Origin: Nannochloropsis salina CCMP1776
Taxonomy: Eukaryota; Sar; Eustigmatophyceae; Eustigmatales; Monodopsidaceae
NCBI GenBank assembly: GCA_004565275.1
Contig: SDOX01000019.1
Span: forward strand, 306,340-370,339
Length of the DNA: 64,000 nt
Direction of reading: 5' to 3'
In this document: in pieces, positions 42,192 to 53,253 of the stretch
Position numbering within the stretch: the stretch's first letter is position 1
How the letters are laid out: each line of letters opens with the position of its first letter
The notes under the pieces: model-generated
Database searches by the model: none
Told to the model about the DNA's origin: nothing
What the model saw: only the letters and a program-made list of their open reading frames with translations
Made by a program: the position numbers and the translations under genes

Positions 42192-45100
42192 ATGCCGCCG
42201 CAAACGTGGAATGTTGGGCCACGCCCACAGGTTATACATGCTACAGAGAAAAAGCTACGGCCCATAGTCGGCGGATTGGTCTTCTCACGTTTTGGTGCAG
42301 GAACCGCAGGAAAATGGCTGCTACTAGTAGCACTGTGCTATTGCCTGCGTTGGTGTAGCGCTGCGGATGCCCCCGTCACACTACTTCCTCCAAACCTTGT
42401 GGTTGAAGGCCAGCTAGCATCAAACGTGAGTTGGCTGAAACGGGGCTGGGAAGCGAGAGACGGACGAGAGAGCTTTGGGAATGAAGCGTCAGGGATTGTT
42501 CCGCTTGGTGATGATGATTCAGTACCACTCGCGTTCTGGTCACGTGATTACATACTTGATATCCTTCCCCAAGCATGGCCCCAAACAATCTCTGCTTGTT
42601 GATTCCTACGTCGGGTCGTCGCCACTGAGAGTGCCCCTCACACCCCCATCCTTCCCCATCGTCCGTTCTCCCTGCCTCTTGCCCTCCTTCTCCTCATCTC
42701 AAACGTCCTTTCCCTTCCCACGTTGTCGATTGGCAGTCCTACCGGTACTATGAAGTCGTCGGCTCAGGGGGCTCGGCGCAGGATCTGGTCCTGACGGCGA
42801 CCCCCCTGGGCGGGGACGTGGACTTGTACGTCTCCTTGGGCTCGGACCTGGCTCTTCCCACCCGCGAGCGATACGAGTGGGCCTCCTCCCATTTGGGGGC
42901 TGATTCCCTGGTGATCGTGGACGAGGATCCTAAGAACTGCCGGCACCAGCCGCCGGCGCATCCGGGGCAGGCGCCTGCGGCCTGTGTCTACCGCGTCGGG
43001 GTCTTTGGGTACCTGGGGGGGGGCTTCTCGCTCCTGGCTCGCTGGAACAACTCGGAGCCCGTGCCGCTGGCCTTGGGCAGGCCTCAGAGCGACGCGGTGA
43101 CGGCGGGGACCTTCCGGCAGTACAGCTTCGACCTGTCGCCCCAGGCCTTGGCCGGCGACGGGGGGGGGCAGGGAGCGGACGCGAGCACAGGCGCGACGCC
43201 GGCGGTGGACCTGGAGGTGTTGCTGCAACCGCTGTTGGGGGACCCCGACATGTACGTGACCCTGGATGGAGAGCGGCCCAGCGGCGAGCACTACCAGTAC
43301 CAGAGCTCTGACTGGGGCGCGGCGGTCGACCGCATCGTCCTGGGCCCGCACGACCCGCGGTTCCAGCGGTGGTGCCCCCAGGGGCGGTGTCAGGTACGGG
43401 TGGGGGTGTATGGCTTTCGCGAGGCTTCCTTTTCCTTGCTGCTTTCGGCCTTCACGGAGCCGATCCGCCTGCAGCTGGACCAGCCCATATCCTTGACCCT
43501 GCGGCCCACGCTGGCGCAGCGTTTGACAGTGCCATGGCCGGGTGCGGCGGACGTGGGGAGCCTCCGCGTCTCGGTCTCGCCCCAGTCCGGACCCGCCCCT
43601 CGACTCTACGCCTCGTGTCGCTCCAGCCGGCCCAACGCCACTGTGCACGATTGGGAGCTGGAAGGAACGGCCGCGCTGTCCGGGCAAAGCCTCGTGATCG
43701 ACACCGCCTTGGGCACCAACAAGGGCTGTCATGCCGGGAGCAACCTGACCCTGGCCGTGGCCGCCGACTCTCTCGCTTCCCTCTCCTTGCTCGTGTCCAC
43801 AGACGCGGCGGGCAGCATTCCCCGCCTCCTGCCTGGCCTGCAGACCCTCGGGCGGGTCCACAACGGGGCCATGGCCTACTTCGCCGTGCGCGTGGGCGGG
43901 GCTGACTACACGGACGTGGAGCTCGTTTTGACCGTCACCAGTGGCGAGGCAGACATGTACGTGTCGGACTCGTATGAGGGGCGTCCGCGAATAGACGCGA
44001 CCACGGGGGTGGTGTCGAGCTATAGCCTGAGCAGCGCGCAGGAAGGCGACGACAGGTTGACCGTGAAGCACTCGCTCTTCAAGGACTGCGGGGCCAGGGC
44101 GGGGCGCGACGGGAAGGGAGGGGGGGGGGGCTCTGGTTGCTTCGCGATCGTGGGCGTGTTGGGTCGACAATTTGCCTCGAGCGAGTTCCGACTCTTGGCC
44201 AAAACGCTGGATTCGACCCTGACACTGCACGATGGCGTGGCGGTGCGCGACACCGTGGCCGCCAAGGCCTACGCCTGGTACAAGGTCCTGGTGGTGAACC
44301 CGCAGCTGGACTTGACGCTGGCCCTCACTCCTCTCAGCGGCGACCCCGACTTGTACGTTGGCGTGCCCCCCGTCATGCGCCCCACCAAAGGCAACCACAC
44401 GTGGGCCAGTCGGAGCTTCGGTGCGGACTCCCTGACCGTGCAGGCGGCGGAGCTGCGGGGACACTGCGAGCCGGACCCGAGCATAGGGGTGGGTTGTCCT
44501 GTGTACGTCGGGGTGTATGCGTGGTCGCGCGCGAGCTTCTCGATCATGGCCTCGCTGAACACGGGATGGGTGAGTGGCATGGAGGGCGAGAAAAGCGTCG
44601 TGGGCGTCGGGGTGTCGTAGGTGGGGGAGGAAAGTCCGTCTTTGGGCTCGTGTCGCTCGTGTTCTCTTTTCCGCCTGCCTGCTGCCCCTTCTCATTCGCT
44701 CTCTTGTTTTGCAATTTCCTCCAGCTCAATCCCTCCGTCCTGATACCCGGCCTCCCCCAAAGCGGCGAGGTGGCCAAGAGCGCCTACCACTATTACCAAT
44801 TCCGAATACCGGCCGGGGTCGACGGGGCCGTGGAGCCCCTGGTGCGCATAACACTTCTGCCTGAAGACGACACGGACCAAGACTTGTACGTGACCTTCAG
44901 CGCAGAGAAGGAGCCGGGGAAAGAGAACTTCGACGCACGATCCACGTCCTGGAGCGACAACGACGAGGTCTTGCTCGCGCCTGGCGGCCCGCACTACTGC
45001 ACGGGGTGCTCCGTCTACGTGGCGGTGTATGGGTACGACGCAGGGCCTTACTCCCTGGTGGCGACCCTGAGCACGACACAGCAACAGCTGCAGCTAGGAG

Positions 45101-48100
45101 TGCCGGTGCGAGGGACAGTGGCAGCCGCTTCCTCGTCCTTCTACGTGGTGGACTGGCAGGGAGGGAGCGAGGGAGGGGGCCAGGGTGGGGAGGCTTTTGG
45201 GTTGGCCGTGACTTTGACGCCGGAGGCCGGGCGGCCGCAGGTATACGCCTCGTGCTCGCTCGCTTACCCGAACGCGACGACGCACATGTGGGCGCTCGAC
45301 AGCCGCGAAGACCAGGTCCTGCACGTCAACATGTCCTCAGGGACAGGGCCCGGCGGGGCGCCATGCCGGCACCCGGGCAAGCTCTGGCTGGCCGTGGTAG
45401 CGCCTCGAGGGGGCGGGGGGGCGGCCTCCTACAGCCTTCTCGTCGCGGCGGACAACGCGTCGACGAGCATGCCCTTGCTGGTCCCAGGCACCCCTACGGC
45501 GGGAATGGTGCGCTTCCACCGATTCCAGTACTACCAAGTGCGGACGGGCGCAGGAAACGTGGACATGGACTTGGTTTTGAGCGTGACCCGAGGGCAGGCC
45601 GATATCTTCGTCTCGCAGACCTTCGAGGGCCGGCCCGTCTACGACGCGGCCCATAACAAGGTCCGGAATTGGACGGCGAAGTCCACGTCGAGAGGAAGTG
45701 ACCGCCTGCTCGTCCCTCGCACGCTCTTTTCCCCCTGCGAGAAGGACTGCTACTTTGTTCTGGGCGTGTTCGGCAAGAGCGTGGTGCCGCCGGCTCGGTA
45801 TTCCTTGGTGGCCAGGAGGGCTGAGGGCATCGTAGTCTTGCAGGACGGGGTAGCCCTGCGCGACGAGGTTGGCGAGGGCGAGTACTTGTACTTCTCGTTC
45901 AAGCTGACGGACCCGGAGGCCGATGTGAGCATCCACTTGACGCCCTTCAACGGCGACCCCGACCTTTTCGTGGCCCCCGCCCCCAACGCCCGCCCGAGCA
46001 CGAACAACCACACGTGGGCGAGCCGGTCCCTGGGCCCGGACACGCTGACGTTGCAGTGCAGCGACATGACGACGCACTGCGTGCCGGAGCCGTCCCGGGG
46101 CCTGGCCTGCGACTACTTTATCTCCGTGTATGGCTACGAAAACGCGTCCTTCTCCCTCCTGGTCTCATTGCACCAGGGCTGGCGGGAGCCGATCGAGCTT
46201 TTCCCAGGCTTGCCTCAGGCGGGGGAGGTGAACGAAGGAGAGTACGTGTACTACTCCTTCTACGTGCCTCCTGACACTGTCAGCTTGCAATTCGTGCTGA
46301 CGCCGCAAGACCTGTGGGGCGAGGACAAGGACGAGGCGGACGACTGGGACGTCTGGTCGGACGACTGGGACGATGTCGCGGACCAGGACCTTTTCCTCAC
46401 GACCTCGCGGGATCGGGAGCCGGGCGAGGACACCTTCGACCTGAGGAGCACCAGCTGGGCGGGCGTGGAGGAGATCACGTACTCCGCGGCGGAGCTCCAG
46501 GAGGAGGGAGTCTTTTGCACCGGGTGTACTGTGTACCTGGCTGTGTACGGGTACGCCGGGCAAGGGGGCGAATACACGCTGCGGGTCGAGACGGGGCTGG
46601 TGACGCTGCAAAATGCCGTTCCCATCACCGGCCATCTCGTCAAAGGTGGGGTTGCGCACTACAAAATTTACAGCCGAGACTCGAACGCCCATCTGCTCTT
46701 TTCGGCCGTGACCCTGTCGGGCGATGCGGACCTCTACATCTTGGCCGTGGAGCCACCAGCGGCGGATGACGACAACGAGGATACCCAACAAGTGCTGCCC
46801 AGCAAGGAGCATTACCACTGGAAGGGTGACCAGGTGGGGGACGACGTCGTGGAGATCGTGCCATCGGATGCCCATTTCTGCTCCGAATGCGACTTTCTGG
46901 TGACGGTGGCGGCCTTCACGAACACGTCCTACGTCCTGACGGCCTCCGTGGAGGCGATGAGCATCGTGCCGTTGGCGGGAGGACGGCCGCAGGTCGGGCA
47001 TGTCGACAGGGACAACATGCAGTACTTCTCCGCCGTGCTGGGCTCGTCCACGGAGGACCTGCGCGTGAGTCTGACCCTCTTTTCAGGACACGCAGAGATC
47101 TTCGTGGCGGACCGCGTCGACCCCTCCCGGCTGCCTTTGCCCGACGACCCGACCAGCTGGCGGTACTCCTCGAGCAGCAACCCCAGGGGGCGCAACGAGG
47201 TCGTCATTCCCGGGCCCCACCGCAACCGGACACGCTTCGCGATCGGTGTGCGGGGCCTGGAGGATGCCTCGACCTTCAGCATCCTCGCCTCCTTCTCCCA
47301 GAGCCTCATCTTCTTACAGGAAGGCGTGCCTGTCCAGCAAAGCCTCGCGCCTGGGCGCATGGCATGGTTCGTGCACCGGCTTGCGCGGAAGGAGGACGTG
47401 CGGGTGGCCGTGACGGCCCTGTCTGGGGACCCCGACATCCTGGCCAGCACCCTACACCCCCGCCCCGCCTGCGTGCAACCCCCGGGCAGCAGTGTGGGGG
47501 AGACGGGGACGGCCTCTTTCGTCTGTGGCAATTACACGTGGATGGCGCAGACCTATCAAAGCGACGAGTTAGTGATCTTGCACGATTTGCCCTGTGAAGA
47601 GGTGGGGAACACGCGCGTGAATACGAGTGCGTGCGCACCGCACATGCTTTCGCCGGGCCACTCCCTGTATGTGGGCGTTTTTGCTTACGACAACACAGCC
47701 GACACGACGTTCACCCTGACACTCACAACGGGGAGCGGCCACACCAAACTTTTGCCGGGGAGACCGCAGCACGGGAATACGCGGCTGGGGGTAATCTGCA
47801 AGAGGCGTCGCGCTGATGGGTCGTGTGATACCTCCACTGCAGAACCGCCGGCGGATTCGTCGAAGGCTTATGTGGCCTACTACAGGTTTCTGGTCTCCCC
47901 ACCTTCAGCTCTCTTTGGAGAAGACGAGGCTGCGCACGTCTCAGTCGTGCTCGAGCCCGTATGTAACGCTACCACGTTTTCGTGGGAGGGGCTGGAGACC
48001 TGTCGCGTAGGCTGCCCTTGTGACCCCTTGGAGCTGTACGTGTGGTCGTGCGCCGAGAGCCAGTGCACTTCTGAGGACGAGTATCCCCACCCTGACCACT

Positions 48101-49638
48101 ACCAGACGAGGCACATTGCGGCGCAAGCCTATAACACGGTCTTCCTCGCGCATGATAAATACAATCCCAACAACGGCTTCTGCAATCCTCAGACGGCCGG
48201 CGAGCCCTGCCTCTATTTCATCACTGTCTATCATCCCGAGGGCGGAGGAGTCAGTAGGGCCGTCGAGGGGGGGGGCTTCACCATCACCGCCAGCACCAAC
48301 CACGACGTGACTATCTTACCCACCCGCCGCCACCCTCCTCCGCCCGACGGCCTCGTCTCATCGAATTTGGAGGCTGTGGACATCACTGCGGGCGGGAGGA
48401 TGGGCAGTAAGCGCTATCAAATGTATGCCCAGCAAGGTGGGGATGTGCAGCTGGTGTTGGAGCCCTGCACAGGTTCCATGAGCCTTGCGGTCTGCGACGG
48501 CTCGTGCGTCGGCCTCTACCCGACCGAGCACGACTACCGGTACCTGGCAGACTCCACACAGACGTGTACTCGAGAGGGATGCCGCCCGTTGCCCGGGGCT
48601 CAAGCCATGCCTCGCATCGACATGAAGGGCGTGGCGGAGGACTCGCTCTTCGTGGCAGTGAACGGGTCAGGGGTATACAATCTGCGTGTGGCGATGACGA
48701 CAGAGGGTCACGCCATCGCGCCCGTGCTGGCCCCGGCGACCGGATCGCCTGCCCCCTCCTTGAAGCACGTAGACAGGGATAGCGTGACGGTGACCTGGCC
48801 TGCCGCTACCTTGACGGTGCCGGTGAAGAAGTCTGGCCGTGGAGGGGGAAGAGGGATGCAGGCGCATGGCGTAAGATATAAGGTCTTCGCTTTTCCTGAG
48901 GCGGTCCTGCAGGCTTATCGTCAGTCAGCAAGGCCAGCAGAAGCGCCGGTCTTGCACACCGTCTGTGGGGTGGAGCGTTATGCGGCAAGAGGCCAAACGG
49001 CTGAGACTACGGGTGAAGGGATACACCCAACGAGTTACGTGGGCGATGTTGGGGAAGGGATGACCGCCCACACAGTGACCGGCTTGGCACCTGGCACCGA
49101 GTACCTCTTTATGGTGGTGGGGTCGTGCGACCAGGCCTGTCTGCGCGCGAATAGCAAATCTGCTGGGGGGGAGTTCTTGCCTTGCGGGGGGCCAGTCCCC
49201 TGTCAGGATCAGCGTTGTCTCTACCCGCCAACGCGGGCTACGACAGCTTCGGGTGCCTGGGTTGGGGGAGTGGGGAGTGGGGCCCGGGAACTTTTGCGAT
49301 GGGTCCTTCTGGTCATCGGCATTCTGGCGATCGTTGGTTTTTTGGTGCGGCGGAAAATTCTGCGCAGGGGAGGTGGGAGTGGGGGCGTGCTTGGAAGAAA
49401 CGGGTTGAGGGAGGGGGAATCACGGGTGGGACGTCCACAACAGGTAGATTATGAGATGACGGTTAGTCCCACTGGTTCGTGTGCCGCCGGTCAACCAAGA
49501 AATGAATTTGCCTCTCCACGGGAGGGAAGAGGGGCTGAGAGAGGACGATACGAGCGTCTCGTGACACAAGGAGATGGAGAGGAGAGGGACGAGCTGGCGG
49601 AGGAAGGTGTTTCCAGCCTATCGACCCGCTTGGTCTAG
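42192..49638 (+). CDS. Giant type I membrane protein with about 15 PPC-like beta domains
   Basis: Exons 42192-42425, 42737-44569 and 44725-49638, all phase 0, give 2326 residues. Exon 1 holds a long basic leader, a signal helix (WLLLVALCYCLRWCSAADAP) and a short linker. The ectodomain repeats a ~110-150-residue unit with D-(LYV/MYV/IFV) strands, a W near the middle, and closing strands such as VYVGVYAWSRASFSIMASL; this is the pattern of bacterial pre-peptidase C-terminal (PPC) jelly-roll domains. I count about 15. Cys pairs and NxT/S sites fit a secreted protein. A fibronectin-III-like domain follows (residues about 2030-2150; SVTVTWPA, HTVTGLAPGTEYLFMVV). Then comes one membrane helix (LLRWVLLVIGILAIVGFLV, about 2210) and a ~95-residue cytoplasmic tail. 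Adhesion or surface sensing is a guess. No protease domain is present. Confidence 0.85.
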
Positions 49639-50703
49639 ACCCTGTTGGTGGTAACAGGCGTGTACAAAGACCAAACGCTGCAAAAAGACCGTCTGCAGGC
49701 GGGCTGAGACAATATCATCCCGCGTGGCATGTGTGTGCTGCAACTTACAAGAAGAACGCAAAGGGAGCACAAAGAAAAAAGCAACCGGACTGCGACATCA
49801 TGCCATGCTTACACTTGTTGATTTTCTTTGCGTTCTGCGAATTATTTCCCCGTCCCAGCCTGCTCAGCTTTCTAATTTTTTGTATCAGTCCCATCTTTTG
49901 CTTGCGCTTGCATGCGCGGTCCTGTACTTGAGCCTCCGCTATTTATGGTGAGTAAGTAGAGTAGAAAGTCAGAAAGGATCACCGCCATTATGAGGGTACA
50001 AAGCAAGGACAGGCTGGAGGAAAGCAATAGCAATGCGACCAGCGGAGCGCAAACAATGGCGAGCGTCACAGGCGACTGACATCTCGTACGCAGGGGGGCA
50101 GGGGAGAGAGAAGACAAGAAGAGGAGAGCCCTTTCGCGGTGCTCGCTCGCTCCAAGTCCCGGGGGTCGCATCTCTCCCCTATTGTGTGTGTTGTGTGCAG
50201 ATACTACAGGTAGAATCCATAAGTGGTACCCATCCTGTCGCCCAAACTCGGCTCCCTCTGCCTTCCTTGTCCCTGAGCCCTCTCCTCTATTTCACGCGCT
50301 CTGCAGTTCCCCTTTCCATCTTACGAGCTTCTTTCCTAGACCTCCCTCCTATACAAGCCAGGCCAGCCCAAACCCGCTGGACTCCTGATGATGGAGCGTC
50401 ACTTTGACGCTCGAACGATAGAGTCATCATTTTGTACTCCTTTCCCCTCTGCCTCCCTCCCTGTTGTTCGCACTTCCGCGTTCTATCAGACGCCTCCGGG
50501 GGGCGCCAGGCAGGCGCCATCTCTGTGGGTTCCCATGCGCGTAAGCCCCTCCCTCCCCCTCGCCTCCTTCATACCCCTCCTCTTCTCCTATTTATCGTCC
50601 TACATTCGTGCCAGAGAGGTCGCGTAAAAAAGCCCCTCAGCATCACCATTTACCCAGAATTCCTTCGCCTATCGCCAGCCCTCATCCCCCCCCCCCCTTT
50701 TGC
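49639..50703. other. Convergent intergenic region
   Basis: About 1.06 kb between the 3' ends of the PPC protein (+) and Dcp2 (-). Pyrimidine-rich stretches on the plus strand after 50270; no gene recognised. Confidence 0.5.
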
Positions 50704-52068
50704 TTAAAAGTGCAGAACCGACAAGATGTCCTGCGCGTCGAAAGTGAAATCCACCCCCTCCCCTGCGCTCATTGCAATCTCCGTCTTCTTGCCCCCTGCC
50801 TCCGCCCCCACCCGCCGCTCGATCTCCCCGCACGACTGCACCCCCGGGGGGGTCGAAGGCACATGCACCCGCAGCTGCTGCGCCAAGAGGGACACCGGCG
50901 GCGACGCAGGGGTCGCGGGCGCTATCATATTCCCCCCGGCCTCCCCCTCTATCTGGTTGATCCGTCGGGGCTTTCCACCGCCCTCCCCAGGTGCTCCCAT
51001 CGCCGACGTCGCCCGCGCGCCCTCTGCCGCCTCCTCCTTCCCGGACTGCGTCGGCTGCCCCGGGTCCTTCCGACCCCGCTCTGCTTGCTTCCCCTGCGAC
51101 TGAGGAGAGTCTCCAAACCTTTGCGGGTTGCCGTCGTACGTGAACTTTCTGCCCGTAAGCTTCTCGTTCGCCGCAAACATGGCCTCCACGTCCCAATCCT
51201 CGCCCGCGTCGCCCGCCCCGAAGGTGGTGGCGTTGTGCGCGTCCGCCGCGGCCTCCCATCCTCCTTGCGCGCGGCCATTCCTAACCCCTGGCGCCGATTT
51301 AGCACGTCCTCCCTTTCCTACGCTCGAGGATCTTGGCCCCTGCTGCCCCGGGCCCCCTCGCTTGGGCGTCTTGGACGACCCCGCCCTCACGCGCCCTGAG
51401 CCCTGCCGCTTCTTCTCCTGCCAGTGTCTCACATGATCCAAAGGTCGTGTCAAGCCGTACGCGCCCTTAGGTAGGGAATTTATCGGCCAAAACTTTACCT
51501 CGCTTATCTCTTTCCTCACTTGCGGATAGAAAGGGAAGTCCTCGGGAACCTCGGGGACAATGTAGAGATGGATCCTCTTGGCATTCTGGACCATGGTAAA
51601 CGCGTCCTCTTCGCGCAGCCGCCCCCTCACATCGTAACCCGTCTCTTCTTCCACTTCCCTGGCCGCGCAATCCGCCGGCGCCTCCCCCTCGTTCACTTTC
51701 CCCTTTGGGAGGGTCCAGCCCTTCCCGTCCCAATTGCAGACGAGGAGAACCTTGTCCTGCGCCCGATTCAGGCACACACATCCGTAGACTGGCACAGAGT
51801 ACTTATAGCTATTAAATGCCTTCACGAGATCCTCGTGTGATTCTTTTAGGTGCTGCAAACACTCTGAGCGCGTGAAGAGGGCTCGGGTGAAAGCTTCTAG
51901 GCTGAAGTGAGGAAGAGCATCCGGGTGCGCATCCGCCAGAAAGTCTTCATAGTACCAATACGCCTGTTCCAGCTGGAAAAACAAGCGGTCCACCGAGGCG
52001 AGCTCTTCCTCCGGTAGATTGAGAAGGAAGCGAGCCTCGATTTCAAGCATGGCCGCGTCCAGACTCAT
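50704..52068 (-). CDS. DCP2: mRNA-decapping enzyme Dcp2
   Basis: 454 residues, one exon. Residues about 5-95 form the Dcp2 regulatory domain: RFLLNLPEEELASVDRLFFQ then LEQAYWYYEDFLAD. Box A and the Nudix fold follow: YKYSVPVYGCVCLNRAQDKV, then the Nudix box GKVNEGEAPADCAAREVEEE-TG (catalytic Glu residues), then EISEVKFWPINSLP (Box B). It hydrolyses the m7G cap to start 5'-3' decay. Residues 230-440 are disordered; the last ones are a hydrophobic motif (FTFDAQDILSVLHF) that could bind a partner. MSLDAAML is a good family start. An optional upstream exon at 52311-52394 (splice signals present) would join in frame. Confidence 0.93.
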   Translation of the reverse strand: MSLDAAMLEIEARFLLNLPEEELASVDRLFFQLEQAYWYYEDFLADAHPDALPHFSLEAFTRALFTRSECLQHLKESHEDLVKAFNSYKYSVPVYGCVCLNRAQDKVLLVCNWDGKGWTLPKGKVNEGEAPADCAAREVEEETGYDVRGRLREEDAFTMVQNAKRIHLYIVPEVPEDFPFYPQVRKEISEVKFWPINSLPKGAYGLTRPLDHVRHWQEKKRQGSGRVRAGSSKTPKRGGPGQQGPRSSSVGKGGRAKSAPGVRNGRAQGGWEAAADAHNATTFGAGDAGEDWDVEAMFAANEKLTGRKFTYDGNPQRFGDSPQSQGKQAERGRKDPGQPTQSGKEEAAEGARATSAMGAPGEGGGKPRRINQIEGEAGGNMIAPATPASPPVSLLAQQLRVHVPSTPPGVQSCGEIERRVGAEAGGKKTEIAMSAGEGVDFTFDAQDILSVLHF

Positions 52069-53253
52069 ACCTTGTACATGTCCCTTGTTGAAGATACTGT
52101 CGTTCGGAAAGAGATCAGAGGTGAATTATGTTGTCCTCCACGCATTGACAAGCAAGAAAATCGAACAACTCTCTGTCGCTCAGCCTCAAACATGGGCTCG
52201 GACATGATCCCCCTCTACACTGCGAGCACAGGGGCAGGGGTGCCATCGTCCTTGCCACTCGCCGGGGCACGTAACCCTCGTTCCCTTCACCTAACGTACC
52301 TTGAATCTTTTGAGGTATGGCTTCCCCACAATTCGGTGCAGCGTTGTACATCCATTCATGTATAGCCTGTTGAAATAGTATAACTGCGGACACAGATATT
52401 GAAGCCGTGGGTGAGTGTCCTTCCCCTGGAGACCCAAGCATTATCAGGAAAAGAAAAGCAAACTAGCCTATCGACAAACCTCTGCTCCACGTCCATGCGA
52501 CCAGTTCGAATGCACATACAACGTTGTAATAGCTGGCAATCGATCACACTCCTGAGATTGAACGGAGTAATGACGGAGCAGATGACTTGAGAGAACAAGA
52601 TGAGCCCTCTCTCAAGGTCAGCTTCGCCTTCTCGCTCCTACCTGCCGGTCCCTTATGATTGCCATCGATCATGCACCATTCCTCTGCTCCCGGATAGGAC
52701 TTCGTCTAGAATGGAGAGCTTTGTCAATGGCAAGCCCATGTATCGCAATTTAAATATGTCCATCAAAGACTCGACCTAGTACAAGTAGAAAGTGCCATGC
52801 ATCCATTCCACTTGCAACTCAATTGTGGCCCATATCCGATTGGTGTAGCCAAGAGTTTTGGAAGATGAATTTCTGTGCGACAATACACTCATGTAAGCCC
52901 AAAGAACATGAAAGCATTTTATACGGAAGTCATAGGTAGGTGGTTGATGGAAGTGGCCGGGCAAAGTTTTTCATATTCGTATTTTAAGTCTGATGTCGGG
53001 AAAACTGTGCACACTGTGACAGCTGCTCGACCCCCTGATCCGTACGCGGTTGGAAACCTCCCTGCGCATTGATCCGACGCATTTTCCTGACGCAAAGTCC
53101 GCGCAGTCGCGCTTAACTCCTGTCTTTCGTCCTGGTCTTTACTTCATCTGCATATATATTTCAGTTGTATGCAGACAATCATCATCACAGTGGTGGCAGC
53201 CTCGGCACGTATCCGATCCACATCGATCCCCCCTCTCCTCCCTCCTTCCAGTC
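52069..53253. promoter_or_regulatory. Divergent intergenic region, Dcp2 / ATP-grasp ligase
   Basis: About 1.2 kb. Holds a possible minus-strand 5' exon of Dcp2 (about 52311-52394, bounded by cgcag and gtacgt). Otherwise nothing recognised. Confidence 0.45.

Noticed and set aside
42764-44695. Minus-strand open frame of 643 codons opposite the PPC-repeat gene
   Set aside because: Antisense shadow of a GC-rich coding exon: Arg/His/Gln-rich, no domain, and the plus strand carries the conserved repeats with good splice sites.
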